Shown piece after piece: positions 20,691 through 33,316 of a DNA stretch of 64,000 bases (the stretch's first letter is position 1; every line of letters starts with the position of its first letter). Source of the stretch: Myotis daubentonii (Eukaryota > Chordata > Mammalia > Chiroptera > Vespertilionidae); NCBI RefSeq assembly GCF_963259705.1, contig NC_081844.1, positions 48,159,501-48,223,500 of the forward strand, given 5' to 3'. The notes below the pieces were generated by a model. The model was not told the origin of the DNA and searched no databases. It saw nothing but the letters and a program-made list of their open reading frames with translations. A program made the translations under genes and the position numbers.

Positions 20691-23600
20691 ATTTCTAGAT
20701 AAAGACCAAAAATGGACAAGCTGACTTTTAAAAAACTTTATGATTCAATGTATTGGCACAATCTTATTATTTAATATACAGTTAGGAAATCAGGTATTTC
20801 AACAACTGAATCCTTGCCAATGTCAGCTCTCATTGTGTCCTTACTGTCCTTCCCTCAAGAAAATTCACATCATATCCAAATAAGATATAATATCTTATAA
20901 TAGGATCCTGTGCTTCACCTCGCAGCTCATCTGCAGCTCATTAGGGATGTCTATTTTAATCAGGTGTCTATCTTGCTACACCAAATTAAAGAACCATATT
21001 ATACATTTCTGTGACAACTCAAAGAAGATATAGCTGATTTGCAGTTGCAGTAAGCGTCATTATGGAGTGACTAACATTCATTCAAATCCAAAGAATTAGG
21101 TGTGCTGGAAAAATAACACTGGGCCATGGCTTTTCTGTCAGTAAAGAGATGTAGCTGAGGCAAGTTGTTATACTGTAAAAAATATAAGATAATGAGAAAA
21201 TGTGGAACTGTGACATTCATAGATTAAATCAGGATAATTATTTGCCAATCAACTCAAAGTGAACTGCATTTAAAGATGGAATAGCAGAGCAAACAGTTAA
21301 TTTATTCTAAGTAGATGACGTCTGACATCATTTGTTATTTTCTTTGAAGATGGCTAATAAATAAATAACACAACCATTTTCCTCCCTTACTGGACATAAG
21401 GGCATTGATGAAATATGTTTAAGAGATTATCATTCTGAGTAGCATCCTGAATTTAGAATCAGAAATCAGAAGATTAACAAAAACTAAAGGTAGATAAGAA
21501 ATCCAGGAATGAACCTAAGAGCTGTAGAACAATCCTAGTGCATTCACAATATATCACACAGATCATTGCCAACCTTCTGTTCCAGTGTGTTCATGCAAAC
21601 TGGTTTCACCTTTGCTGCCAACGGGTGAGAAGAATATTTAGGGTTTTTAACTGTTTAAAAAATCAAAAATTGAAGTTTTGCTTAAATAATAATTTACTTG
21701 AATTGACACATTCCTGATGTCATCTGAAGCCATCACTGACCCTCTGCTGTATCTACTCCAGAATCTTGGGTGGGGGGCATCTTTTGAGTTCTACCTAAGA
21801 CATCACTTTTTCGGTTACCTTAAGGAAACTGAGGGAAAGTACAAAGAAATCTTTGAAAAGAATCCAATTTTTGAAGAAAAAAAGTTTTGTATTCTTCTAT
21901 AACCAAGGAGACTGGAAAAACCCCCCACAAAATCAGCTCAAAAATTTAAAGCATGTCCTTCCCTCTGTTCTCAACACTCGATACTAAAATTAATCACACA
22001 TTTGGTGGTATATACATTTTTACTTTATTTGGTCTACATTTCCACACCTAAAGAAACTAGTCATTTTGAAGTATCACACACTTAATCATGTGCTTTGATC
22101 AGTCTAAAATGGTAGGTAAAAATGTCTCCAAACACAAAACTTTAAGCTGTGTAGTATTCCTCCATGTATAGTAGAACTAAATAAAAATAAAACCAATTCT
22201 ATAGGCAGAAAATGAAAAGTAGAAAAAAATAAAGAAAAATTAAGGAGCAGTTGCCTATTCTGTCATGGACAGGTGATGCCCAGATTTCTTTCCCAGTGTA
22301 CTTTGAGCTCTTCATAAAACATCACCTTTCTGCTAGACTCGGTGTCTGCACCAGTAGGGCAGCAGCCTGCGAAGGTTTTCATGACTTAATGATGCCCAGT
22401 TTGAATAGGTCCTTGTGTTGTCATGTGTGTTCTTGTTTATTTTTCTATTTGGGTAAAAAAGTCTTTCTGATATATGTTTCATAGGATGAAAACAGTGCAT
22501 GTTTCTGAGGTTGTAACTGATTGTATCTACTCTGCAGAAGTGCCTTTTCCCCCCTTCTTCTACATTCTCGCAATTGGTATTCTGGTCTCTTTCATATCAC
22601 GTTTGTCAGTGATTGTCACTTGCTTTCCTGTTGCTGTTTTTAATCTCCACTGGTATCTCTGCTTCCTGACATGTCTGCTCTTGCTGTTATTTTTCTCCCC
22701 TTCTCTCCATCTGTTTTGTTACCTATTTCTTCCCATCTTAGTAACCATCTCTGCTTTCCTCCAAAGTTCCTGAGTGTGAACACTATCCTTCACTGTCTCC
22801 ATTACCTGTTCAATCAATTCACAATGAGGTAATTGAAATATATTACCCACCCACCCCCCAAAAAAACAACCCTAACAGGTATCCCCTGTCTCATAACAAC
22901 AACCAAAGTTTTGCATACTTGCTCCAAGTTGTTTCACAAATACACTTCTTAAATCATAAGCGAGGGGGCCTGAGATACAAAATCGAATTCTGTAACTTAC
23001 ACACCCATACCCAACGACTCCAGTTTGCCCAGGACTGAAGAATTTCCTGGGACACAGAAATTTCAGGGCTGAAACTGGAAGCCTCAGAAAAGCAGACTAG
23101 TTCAGGAATCCTTTGACTCAGTTCCCAAATCTCCTGCTTGGAAGACCATGGAGAGACTCCTTGAGATCCCATTTACAGGGCGATTTTCTAGCTCAGTTCT
23201 CAGGCTCTGTTCTGGAAAGAGTTGCTTGCCCACTCCCTCCAGGGGTAAAATCACCCTGTCAGCCCCACTTTACTTTCAGTACATCAGTTAGAGTTCCTGC
23301 TGGGTCTGCGGGGTCTCTCATGTGCCTCGGTTGGGAAATGCAGCTCGCTCTCTTTGAGAGGATTTAAAGGGGACCTAAAAAAGTAAGCAGAAACCACAAT
23401 CTAATCTTCTGCCATATATTCTCTCCTTTCAGAAGCAGCATTCACTACCATGCTAGTAATCCTCCAACACTAGGATAACATATCATTGATGTATGACTGG
23501 CCTATTCATCTCCTTCAACTGGCCTTTTTAAGAAGAGAGGTCTCCACTGACTTTTTCCCTCCAACCTCACTCTGTGGATAATTAGGGTAGGAATTTACTA

Positions 23601-23887
23601 TAGGCGAATTTCGCAAACTAAAACAGAAAGATTATTATTTCACAGAGGCCTTTGCATTTTGCTCCCCCAAACAGAATAGAGTATTTTTGCTAATAGGGTG
23701 TTATTTCTATGTGGTCACAGACATTCTGGCTATAACCATCCCATAATATAGGGGAAAAAAGTGGTGTATGCAGTTGCTGACCTAAGCCAAGTTTAGTGTG
23801 TGGGGTTGGTAGGGATTCTAAGAGGATATGGGGGACCCACCAATTTACCTCATTACCCTAAGGTTTTGTTTACAGTAATATAACCTT
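20691..23887. other. Largely non-repetitive AT-rich stretch
   Basis: No credible coding sequence. About 22980-23080 (CCCAGGACTGAAGAATTTCCTGGGACACAG) resembles an old transposon relic I cannot name. The longest frames (under 100 codons) show no recognisable domain. Confidence 0.35.
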
Positions 23888-23903
23888 AAAAATCCACGTC
23901 TGT
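23888..23903 (+). repeat. Left TSD of the second HAL1-type element
   Basis: AAAAATCCACGTCTGT matches 26390-26405 (AAAAATCCACGTGTGT) at 15 of 16 positions. Confidence 0.85.
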
Positions 23904-25081
23904 GGTGAGGAGCCAAGATGGCAGCATAGGTACACACCTATACTTGCCGCCACGCACAACCACATCAAAACTACAACTAAAAGACAAAACAGATATCATC
24001 CATAACCATGGGAAGGCTGGATGAGTGGAAGTTCTACAACTAGAAGGAAAAAGAAAAGTGCATTGAGACTGGGAGGAGGTGCAGAGGTGAGGAAGTGCAG
24101 AGGTCCGGAGGCGTGCGTGGAAACGGGCTGGCAACTGAGTACCCTGTTGTCTTTTTCAATTGAGAGTGAGATACAAGCTCCCAATTGCTCTGAACTCCAG
24201 TTCCAGGTGAGACTCTGGGGACCCAAACTCATACAGGGAGAAACTGGACTGTCTGGCATCGGGACAGGAACGCGAGGGCAGCTTTCTCGCAGAGGTGTTC
24301 ACAGCGATCATTGTTCCTGCACGGGGCCATGGGACACAGAGACCTGGGGACCTCTCTGACGCGGGGCTGACTGGCAGCCATTGCTGTTTGCTCCACCCAG
24401 GTGATTCCCTGAGACCCCGCCCCACCCAATTTACAACCCCACCCAAGCTGTGAACAGAGGCTTTTGCATATGAATGGCCTATTCTTTTGCAATCTGAAAC
24501 CTAAAAAAATGCTGCTGGGTCAAAGAGCACCAAAGCTTCCAAAAGAAGGCCTAAGGCTCTACAGCAGCTTGCATTGCTTCACAGCTGGGCCTCATCTGAG
24601 CACTTCCAAACCCCAAACAAAGAGGAGGAATCTGCAGATCTCTCTGTAGCTCCTGCTGGGTGGCCTCAGTCAGTGGCTGACTTTGCACCTGCTTGGAGAT
24701 CCAAGAGCCAGTGTACCCCATGGTCAGTGTGAGACCATACCAGAGTACAACTCTTCACATCCATAAATGACACACTCAAGGGGCAGACTCAGTGAACACC
24801 AAAGCCCCACTGAAGCAAGTCCTGCTCCATAAGGGTGCCTCCAGCACAGCAGTTCTCCCACTGTAGACACAGCTGGTCCTCACAGCCAGTTGGCCTAGAG
24901 GTCAGTTCCTCTCAGTGATACCAACAGCAATCAAGACTTAACTACAACAAGACTGTGCACAAAGCCAACAAAGGGGTGCACGAAGAGTGTCCACCTCAGG
25001 TAATTGGGGAGGCTGAGCCACTGGGCCCTATAGGACACCTAGCACAGAAAGCCACTCTATCAACACAGGGAAGCAGCCAAA

Positions 25082-25925
25082 ATGCGGAGACAAAGAAACA
25101 GGTCACAAATGAAAGAAATGGAGGAAAGCAAACTACTGGATATAGAGTTCAAAACCACGATTATAAGGTTACTCAAGAATCTTCTAGAAACCTCCAAGAA
25201 ATGTAGTGAGACCCTCAAGGATATAAAAAAGGACCAATTAGAAATTAAGCATACCCTGACTGAAATAAAGAATAATATACAGAGATCCAATAGCAGACTA
25301 GAGGATCCCAAGAATCAAGTCAAAGATTTGAAATACGATGAGGCAAAAAACACCCAACCAGAAAAGCAAAAAGAAAAAAGAATCCAAAAATATGAAGATA
25401 GTGTAAGGAGCCTCTGGGACAACTTCAAGCGTACCAACATCAGAATTATGGGGGTGCCAGAAGAAGAGAGAGAAAGATATTGAAAACCTATTTGAAGAAA
25501 TAATGACAGAAAACTTCCCCTACCTGGTGAAAGAAATAGACTTACAAGTCTAGGAAGCGCAGAGAACCCCAAACAAGAGGAACCCAAAGAGGACCAGACC
25601 AAGACACATCATAATTAAAATGCCAAGAGCAAAAGACAAAGAGAGAATCTTAAAAGCAGCAAGAGAAAAGCAGGTAGTTAGCTACAAGGGAATGCCCATA
25701 CGACTGTCAGCTGATTTCTCAACAGAAACTATGCAGGCCAGAAGGGAGTAGCAAGAAATATTCAAAGTGATGAATAGCAAAGATCTACAACCAAGATTAC
25801 TCTACCCAGCAAAGCTATCATTTAGAATTGAAGGTCAGATAAAGAGCTTCACAGACAAGAAAAAGCTAAAAGAGTTCATCACCACCAAACTAGTATTATA
25901 TGAAATGCTGAAGGGTATTCTTTAA
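25082..25925 (+). pseudogene. HAL1-type ORF1, broken
   Basis: Starts MRRQRNRSQMKEMEESK, closely similar to the intact copy at 16094-16960. It lacks about seven residues after residue 35. A net frameshift near 25475-25485 (within GAAGAGAGAGAAAGATATTG) ends the first frame after 133 codons. In the shifted frame, further stops occur at TAG about 25552 (in QVQEAQR) and TAG about 25749 (replacing the Trp of ARREW). The remaining C-terminal wording ([26 protein letters not shown]) is preserved to TAA at 25923-25925. The product would be a truncated coiled coil without RNA-binding domains. Confidence 0.88.
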
Positions 25926-26362
25926 GAAGAGGAAGAAGAAGAAAAAGGTAAAGATAAAAATTATGAACAACAAAGTGACAACAAATACATATCTATCAAC
26001 AAGTGAATCTAAAAATCAAGTGAATAATCTGATGAACAGAATAAACTGGCGAATATAATAGAATCAGGGGCATAGAAAAGGAGTGGACTGACAATTCTCA
26101 GGGGGAAGGTGGTGTGGGGGGATGGGGAGAGACTGGACAAAAATCGTACATCTATGTACAAGGACAGTGGTGGTGGGGGAGTAAGGGCATGGGGTGGGGT
26201 GGGAACCGGGTGGAGGGGAGCTATGAGGGGAGAAAAGAGGAACAACTGTAATAATTTGAACAATAAAGATTTATTTTTTTTAAAAAAAGAGTTTAATACC
26301 TAGGGAGGGACTATGTCTTTTCATGATTTTAATTCTAGTTTCTACCATGTTAATAGTGGTAA

Positions 26363-26368
26363 AATAAA
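26363..26368 (+). promoter_or_regulatory. Polyadenylation signal used for read-through
   Basis: AATAAA lies 16 bases before the terminal A-run of the transduced segment. It fits read-through of the weak HAL1 signal at 26262-26267 and cleavage at this downstream source-locus signal. Confidence 0.7.
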
Positions 26369-26389
26369 TGAGTTTTCAAATGGGAAAAA

Positions 26390-26405
26390 AAAAATCCACG
26401 TGTGT
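26390..26405 (+). repeat. Right TSD of the second HAL1-type element
   Basis: AAAAATCCACGTGTGT, the partner of 23888-23903. Confidence 0.85.
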
Positions 26406-26899
26406 ACTCATCCCAAGTGTCAAGTTTGAACTATTGTTTCTAGCCCCAGCTTTGTTCTGGTTTCCTGCTATCATATGTTATTTTCCTAACTTCAGCTTCC
26501 TTTCAGAACAACTTTATTTAACATAGACAAATAGAAAATCATTTTGTGGCTATCAGGAATGGTTTCATTTTAAGTTTCTAGAAACATTTTGGGATGTTTT
26601 ATTCCCCGATCATTGCTTTTAATAAAGCTGGATTGTCTAACCACATTCTGTAGCTCCTTGTTATATTGATCCTCTCAAATTCTCCATATGCTTAAAATTT
26701 GTGCATAAGCCTCATTCTTCCCCTTGGAGGAGAGAAACAATTTATTGTAGAAGTTCCAGCAACTCTCAACATTTGTGGATAAAATAATACAGTAATGATG
26801 ATGATGCTACTTATTATGTCTTAACATTTTTGAATGCCTTTATCTTCATCTTATGAGGTCAGTGAAATTGTGATGCTGTTCTAGAATCTATCATGTAAA

Positions 26900-27333
26900 T
26901 GAAAGGGCGAGGGCTACACCCTCCATCTTGCCCCAGATCCTCCATTTTAGGGCAGCAGCCATTAGTCATGTGCTCAGCAAGGAGCTTCTTCCAGGAAGCC
27001 CAAGCCTCTGCTAGCCACACCTAGGATTTCTTTAAACTAACCAATGATAATCAAGGGAAGTGCATGCTATAGACACAACCACATCCTGTGTAACAAGACC
27101 CTGACTTGCACCTGGCCAATCGGCAGGGCCCACAGTCCTCTCTCCTTCCCTTACTCCAACCCCCCTATAAAACCCCTCTTCCCACAAGGCTCGCTCTCTC
27201 TTCCCCCTGCCACTGTGTCGGCGAGTATGGTGGACGGGGAGCTCGAGCTAGCTTGAATAAAGACTCTTTGCTTTTGCATCGGACTCGGCGCACCCTGGTG
27301 GATCTTGGGGGATCTTGAAATCTGGGCATAACA
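26900..27333 (+). mobile_element. Solo LTR of an endogenous retrovirus (ERV1-like)
   Basis: Begins TG and ends CA (GGGCATAACA), flanked by GTAAA at 26895-26899 and 27334-27338. It has a TATA box (TATAAAA, 27166-27172) and a polyadenylation signal (AATAAA, 27256-27261) in the expected U3/R order. CCAAT-like motifs occur upstream (CCAATGATAATC, GGCCAATCGG). No gag, pol or env is adjacent, so the provirus has recombined to a single LTR. The class is inferred from layout and TSD size. Confidence 0.87.
27166..27172 (+). promoter_or_regulatory. TATA box of the solo LTR
   Basis: TATAAAA lies about 90 bp before the AATAAA at 27256, usual spacing inside a short LTR. It could still drive transcription to the right. 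Confidence 0.7.
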
Positions 27334-27402
27334 GTAAATTGTGATGCTGTTCTAGAATCTATCATGTAAATTGTGATGCTGTTCTAAAATCTATCATATA
27401 GT

Positions 27403-28480
27403 AATGCTGAGTGCTTTATTTTTTAAAATTTTATACTATTTTAAAAAGGAACCATTAACTAAATATCTGTCATTGTTTAAAACAAAATCCCATTGTTAGC
27501 TTAAAGTGGAGTTTCAGAATGAATAACAGTGTACACACACACACATATGCATATGGACACCTATATATTAACACATCCATACACATACAAAGAACTGCTA
27601 GCTAAATTAATAAAGAGCCTATCCATTTGCTATAATCAACTCAGTTTTGGGAACATCTTTTGGCACTTGAGTGAATTAAATATCAAATCCTAATTGAAAT
27701 AATGGCCTTGCAGTTTTAGTTAAGTAATTATGTTTCTGTAATGCTGAAAAAGTGTTCTTAGAAGCAGTGTCTTTGTCTTCCTTTACAAACACATCCTTGT
27801 GAAAAGTTGTATGTGCATACCTAGATTATCACATTGAGTCACAGTTCCTTTTAAGCTTGAAATAGGATTTAAAAGGCCCCTCAGGCATTTTCTCTTTGTG
27901 GACTGAATTTTCCTTTCAACATTTTTGAATGAGTGTAATATGTCTTCAACCAATTTGAATCCATTCTGGCCTATGTCTAATTAGATGATATTTTTCATAA
28001 GTTTCTGGTATGAATTCATATGCATTGTGTCCAGATGGCCAAGCACACTTTTGCCACCTTTGCTTTTCATATGACTTATTCCAAAGGTGCTTTAGTGTTC
28101 CTTGAATAAAAATGATTTTTTATTTAAAATTTCAGAATTAAAACTTATAAAGAAAAAAATTAAATTCTAAAACCACAATTTATCAAAAGGGAATAAATGT
28201 CACATCTTTTTTGGTTTCTAGATGCTCAGGTTTGGAGATATAAGAACAAATAACATTGTGGTATGAAACCACCAGATGCTGTCTCAAACATCTTATGATA
28301 TTGCATAATACAGAATCCAGGAAAATGGAAAGGAGATGGAATTACAGGGACTTCTGTTGCTCTGGGAACTATTTGTCTAATGGTTTAACTACTATTCATC
28401 TCACACTTGCTTAATTCTTATTTGTGTGACATATATTTTATCACTTAACTTGCTTTTTTGTTTTTTATTTTTTATTTTAA
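27403..28480. other. AT-rich stretch, nothing recognised
   Basis: A short CA run at 27533-27545 is the only simple repeat. No ORF of note. Confidence 0.4.
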
Positions 28481-28489
28481 TCTTCTCTG

Positions 28490-28590
28490 TAGTTAGCTTA
28501 TAAGCTCCTCAAGGGTAGGGACTAGATCTAAACTATTGTTTTTCTCCCTCAGCATTGCCTTACACAGAGATAAGAACTTAAAAGATGCTT
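28490..28590 (+). mobile_element. L2/MIR-type 3' tail
   Basis: TTATAAGCTCCTCAAGGGTAGGGACTAGATC and CAGCATTGCCTTACACAGAG match the shared L2/MIR 3' region (…CTCCTTGAGGGCAGGGAC…) by memory. Confidence 0.5.
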
Positions 28591-28599
28591 AAAATTCTT

Positions 28600-29472
28600 G
28601 CTTAATTGACCTTTCTTTTTCAAACTGACTGATAGTATTTTTCCCCTCAATGGATGAATTCCTTTGGCAGCAACTGTGCATGTGACTCTGATCCAAGAGA
28701 GGAAAGCTTAGGAAATCTAGGGTGAGTCATTCATCATGCTGGAGTGTAGCATTGGTTCCTTGTAGTAGGCTAAGAATGTCTGAAATCGTATACTAAGTGG
28801 GTGACCAGCAGACAAAATGATAAATAGGGTCATTTTACTATTACATGGGAAATTTTGACTAGGAACATATCACCCAGAGTCTTTTATTGCCCTATCCACC
28901 ATAAGATATTGCTCAAAATCCTATCAGGTAAGGGGCATTATTGAGGAATTGATAGTTACATATTTATTGCAATAATGAAACCCTTATGATTTGTTGCTTT
29001 CTGAGTAGTTGTACTATGGTTTGACTTTCTATGTCAGGCAGTTCTAAGTGTCTGCCAACCCAGGCTGACATTCCAAAACAGAGTTTAAACCAATTAAATG
29101 CTCAGAAATATCGCTATCTAGAGACATAACTGAGGGCTGAATACCATGACCTATTATTTGTATAGGATTTTTACAGTGTTGGCCACCTGTCAACTTTATT
29201 TTATGGTTAACTACCATGAAATGCTGTAGGAAGAAAGTTTTATTTTCCCCTCCATGGTAAGGTTAAGCATGTCAAATCCCATAAGCCCTCTCTTTCTCTT
29301 ACTGTTTGAATATTTATACATAAGATTCAAAGGTAAATTGAACATCAATATACTCAAAGGTTGAAAGTTTATTTTATAGGAACGTTAATAAATGTGAAGG
29401 TGAAAGAAGAATGTAAACATTTTTTTGGTAGGAGAACTATATCATTTTGTTTTGTTTAGGCAGATTTAATTT
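28600..29472. other. AT-rich stretch, nothing recognised
   Basis: No repeat family or coding sequence identified. Confidence 0.4.
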
Positions 29473-29489
29473 CAGTTTGTTACAGTTTT

Positions 29490-29698
29490 TTAAAAATATA
29501 TGTTTGTTGATTTCAGAGAGGAAGGAAGAGGGAGAGAGAGATAGAAATAATGATGACAGAGCATCATCGATCGGCTGCCTCCTGCATGCCCCACACTGGA
29601 AATCGAGTCTACAAACAAAGCATGTGCCCGACTGAGAATTGAACTGTGACCTCCTACTTCATAGGTCAACATTCAACTACTGAGCCATACCGGCTGGG
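29490..29698 (-). mobile_element. VES SINE
   Basis: Reverse VES with its tail at the left and tRNA-like head at the right (GCCCAGCCGGTATGGCTCAG on the minus strand). The TSD is CAGTTTGTTACAGTTTT (29473-29489) and CAGTCTGTTATAGTTTT (29699-29715). Confidence 0.9.
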
Positions 29699-29715
29699 CA
29701 GTCTGTTATAGTTTT

Positions 29716-30691
29716 AATGCCTGGAATGTAAGAATGAAATTCATTTTAGAAAATTGGAAGCCACAGTTTAACACATATTGCCTTGCTTTTCTTAGAGCAT
29801 CTCAATTCTATTCACTCTTAAAAATACAATGATCATAATCTTTCATTTCTCTTTCTTTTAAAGAAAAACATATCAAAGCATCTCTTATATTTATTTATTT
29901 TTATTGGTAACACTTTTCAAACACAGTTTAAGCTAATTCTGGAATCTGTATATAAATTTTAGAATTAAGGTATAATTATTGTATTCCATCCATCTCCAAA
30001 GGTATGACCAAATTACAAAATGCAAGAGGAGAATACATGGATTTTATTTTAACAAAAATAATTTAACTTTTAAGATAAGGAAGAGTTATCTCCAGCCAAG
30101 AATCTAAACTATTGGCATATCTTCAACATGTTAATCCTCCATTCATTTATTGACAAATGTTTTTTGACCTAGCTTTTGGAAATACAAAGTAAATAAGGTA
30201 ATATCTCTGCTATTAGGTAGGTCATAACACTAAGTGTAAATGCTGGTATTTATAAGTTCAAGGTAGACAAGATTAGCAGTGTCACAAAGAAAAAGCAAAG
30301 TTTACAGAAAACATGACTGAAAAAGAGGAAAACTGAACATATTAAGATAGGTATTAAGTTAAAAAAGAAATTTTTTACAAAAAAGAAAATTTTGATGAGT
30401 TTTAACTAAGTAAGGAACAAAGGAAACCTTGGAATTAGGAGAAAAGGTATATAATCCCTTGATGGGATCACCCAAGTAAGACATCTCTGGTCACTCAGAG
30501 TAGTTGGCTAATTCTAGTAAGTAAAGTTATATGTTAAAGAAAAGTAATTTAAAATGTTAAGCCAATTAACAATTCTCCCCATTTATTGCCTTCTTGAATC
30601 AATTTTATGTTGTTGGTAAATGTCTAGGCTGACATCATATGATATATACTGGACATAGGACATCTAGCTATCATCTTTCTCTTTCTACCTC
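29716..30691. other. AT-rich stretch, nothing firm
   Basis: The segment 30130-30230 vaguely resembles an old L2-type tail. No coding sequence seen. Confidence 0.35.
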
Positions 30692-30707
30692 TCCATCTCT
30701 CTATCTC

Positions 30708-30760
<53 letters not shown>

Positions 30761-30784
30761 ATCTATCATCTATCTATCTATCTA
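30692..30784. repeat. (TCTA)n microsatellite
   Basis: CT-rich lead-in followed by TCTA tetranucleotides with a few ATC interruptions. Confidence 0.95.
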
Positions 30785-30959
30785 GTTAACAACTAAACAG
30801 TAAATCTGTTTCATTACTTTATAGGCATGCTATCATAATGATTCACAATCCTTTCCTCTAGACATTTTTATATTCAGATGACAATTCTATTTAAAGTTGT
30901 TGTGAATATAGAAACATGAGGAAATTATTTTTAAAATTCAAGCTGCAGATCAGAAGTTT

Positions 30960-31420
30960 CTAAATATTCAGAAGAAGGTGTGGAAGAATGGAATTTCTTG
31001 GGCCTTCCAGACTCCAGCGGACAAGTGACCTGGGCCCTTGCAACCCCTTGTACCAAGATGAGTAGAGAACAGATAAAGCTCTTTGGTTTGGGGCCTAAGA
31101 CCATCACCACTGGGACCCTTGCCCAAGTCTGACTGTGGATGGCTCCCTTTGGGCCCTATGAGTCTCCACTGTTATACTGCCCATTGTCAAATGCATTATT
31201 AGTATTGATGTGATATCTATGAACACTCCTGCTAGCCTTCATCACCAAGCCCTGATAGGAATTGCTTTAGTGTGAGCTATTTTGGTGGGCATAAGGAAGA
31301 ATGTGAACCTACTGGACTCAAATTGTAATTAAAAACCTGGCCATTTGATTGAGCCATTGGAAAGCTCTGACTGAAATTTAAAAGAAGTCCCCTAAGGGGA
31401 TAAAAGATTTGTATAATAAT
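30960..31420. other. GC-richer unclassified segment, perhaps an old LTR
   Basis: Wording such as GGGCCTTCCAGACTCCAGCGG and CTTTGGTTTGGGGCCTAAGACC stands out from the AT-rich flanks and feels like an old LTR, but ends and family are not visible. Confidence 0.2.
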
Positions 31421-31643
31421 CAATTCTGCTTTTAAAATATTTTATCTCTCATATGGATATTCACCACAGAGGCCCTTATGCTAATCAACAGAACATAACC
31501 ATACTTATATGATTCAATATATAATTCACTTTCTAATGGAATACTGTTATCTCTGTTCCCTTTTCTTATCTTCTTCCTATGGCCTGAAACCTTGGGCTCA
31601 CCAGGTTATTTTTAGTATCAATGGATAACTCTTTCTTTTATCT

Positions 31644-31845
31644 TTTAAAAAATATATTTTTTATTGATTTCAGAGAGGAAGGAAAAGGGGGAGAGAGAGA
31701 TAGCAACATCAATGATGAGAGAGAATCATCAGTGGGCTGCCTCCTACCTGCTCCCCACCAGGGAGCCAACCAGCAACCTGGACATGTGCCCTGACCTGGA
31801 ATTGAACTGGACATAGGTTCAACCACTGAGCCAAACTGGCTGGGG
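31644..31845 (-). mobile_element. VES SINE
   Basis: Reverse VES: tail ATATTTTTTATTGATTTCAGAGAGGAAGG at the left, head CCAGCCAGTTTGGCTCAGTG on the minus strand at the right. Confidence 0.88.
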
Positions 31846-32044
31846 GTTTCCTTCTATTTTGAGTGCTCCTTCTCTCAGGAAACTCCTACTCAGCTTACAA
31901 AACCTAGCTCAAATACTGTCTTCATTGTTAAGGCTTGCTTGTATTCCTCACGTAGGACTTCAGCTTTGATGGATCTGTTGCTTCTACAACAAGAACACTA
32001 TAGGAGCATTTAGATGGAGAAACAGGAATTTTAAAATATGTTGC

Positions 32045-32160
32045 CTCTGGATAAGGCTGTTCTTTAGGAGAGCCATGTGTCTTACTCATCATTGTGTCCC
32101 AGCCCTCTAAACAGAGGCAGGTAAATAATAAGTTTGCAAAAATATTTGTTGACTAAATAA
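32045..32160 (+). mobile_element. L2/MIR-type 3' tail
   Basis: TCATTGTGTCCCAGCCCTCTAAACAGAGG followed by AATATTTGTTGACTAAATAAA matches the L2/MIR 3' end by memory (…GCTCAATAAATATTTGTTGAATGA). Confidence 0.45.
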
Positions 32161-32294
32161 AAAAAAAATAACAATGCTTGAGGCTACTTATGTATGGAAC
32201 TCATAAAGTAGGCCATAACATAAATAACAGAGTCCAAATTTTCACTCTTAATTGGTATTGGTGCAGCTGTATCAACCAGTTTTCTGCAGAAAAT

Positions 32295-32440
32295 AGACTA
32301 TTAGAACTAGAAAGGATCTAAGATATCATCTGGTACAACTCTTTAATCTGAATGATAAGGAAACAGTGACTCCATATTAAGTAACTTGACCCATATCTCA
32401 TAACTGACTGTTGGCAGTATCTGAATCACATAATGTTAAG
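32295..32440 (-). mobile_element. MIR-family fragment
   Basis: GGATCTAAGATATCATCTGGTACAACTC then AAGGAAACAGTGACTCC then AAGTAACTTGACCC fits the reverse of a MIR-type core. Confidence 0.4.
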
Positions 32441-33316
32441 CATTATACTAATTTTATTTATGCCAGTTTATACTCCGCTGTAAACAAGGAAGAGCCAACT
32501 TTTATATATTTATCTTACCCTGTCATCAGAACCCCATCAGAGAAATCAGATTTATGTTTCTTAATAAACCTTGCATAATATAAAACACACTAATAGTTTA
32601 TTTTCTTTCCTTTTTCCTTTTATCTAATATAATTTTGTGGTAATACTGCTTGTCAATTTTGAATCTATGAAACAGAATTTAATTAACCAATAATGATCTG
32701 CAGTTCAGATTATTTTACCAATTTGTTCTGTACCTAATATTTGCTTTAAAATATTCCTTTATCTCATAGCATATTTTAAAGTTACAATAGCTGTATTTCT
32801 GTAAGACTACAGCAAATTAGATAACTGGTTTTATCCCTTGGTGAGTTGCCATTATAAATAGTAATTCCAAAATGTATATTCGTAACTGATTTTTATCTCA
32901 ATATTCTCTACCCAAATTTAACGAATTTGTTTAAATATTACATAAGCAATCATAATTACATTATTTAAAGGTGTGCCTTTTGTTGGGGTTTAATGCTAGC
33001 ATTTCAAAATTTTATTTAGTTATAGAAATAAGCTGATCTCTCCAGTCCAGGTAAAATGTAGCTACTCAAGCCGTTTGCAGACTCATTACTGTTCCATCCT
33101 GTGACTACGAGGCTCTGAGGCAGAAGAACAAAAGAGCATTCACAGAAAGAAAACCTGGATTGTCGTCCAGCCTTTATCCCAAAAGAGCTCTGAGATCTTG
33201 GATTGTTCATTTAATTTATCTGTTTTCAATGATCTCATCTACTAAATGGATTTACTATTTAAGATAAAATTTTAGAAATCAATGTTATACCAGATTAGTT
33301 GTCATCTTTTTCAGAG

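Larger units (their letters stand above)
23904..26389 (+). mobile_element. HAL1-type element with 3'-transduced flank
   Basis: 5' end GGTGAGGAGCCAAGATGGCAGC, a leader to 25081, broken ORF1 (25082-25925), a 3'UTR ending CAATAAAGATTTATTTTTTTT near 26280, then about 95 bp of unrelated sequence with its own AATAAA (26363-26368) and second A-run (26385-26394). The TSD lies outside the second A-run, so the extra segment was carried in with the element. There is no ORF2; the 3'UTR starts right after ORF1 (GAAGAGGAAGAAGAAGAAAAAGG). Confidence 0.87.
26867..27402 (+). repeat. 32-bp tandem repeat, three copies, split by an LTR
   Basis: The unit ATTGTGATGCTGTTCTAGAA plus TCTATCATGTAA (32 bp) occurs at 26867-26898, 27338-27369 and, slightly changed, 27370-27401. 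The solo LTR plus its TSD sits between copies one and two. Confidence 0.9.

Noticed and set aside
30692..30784. Regular short repeats that could suggest a CRISPR array
   Set aside because: Plain tetranucleotide microsatellite without unique spacers, in mammalian DNA.
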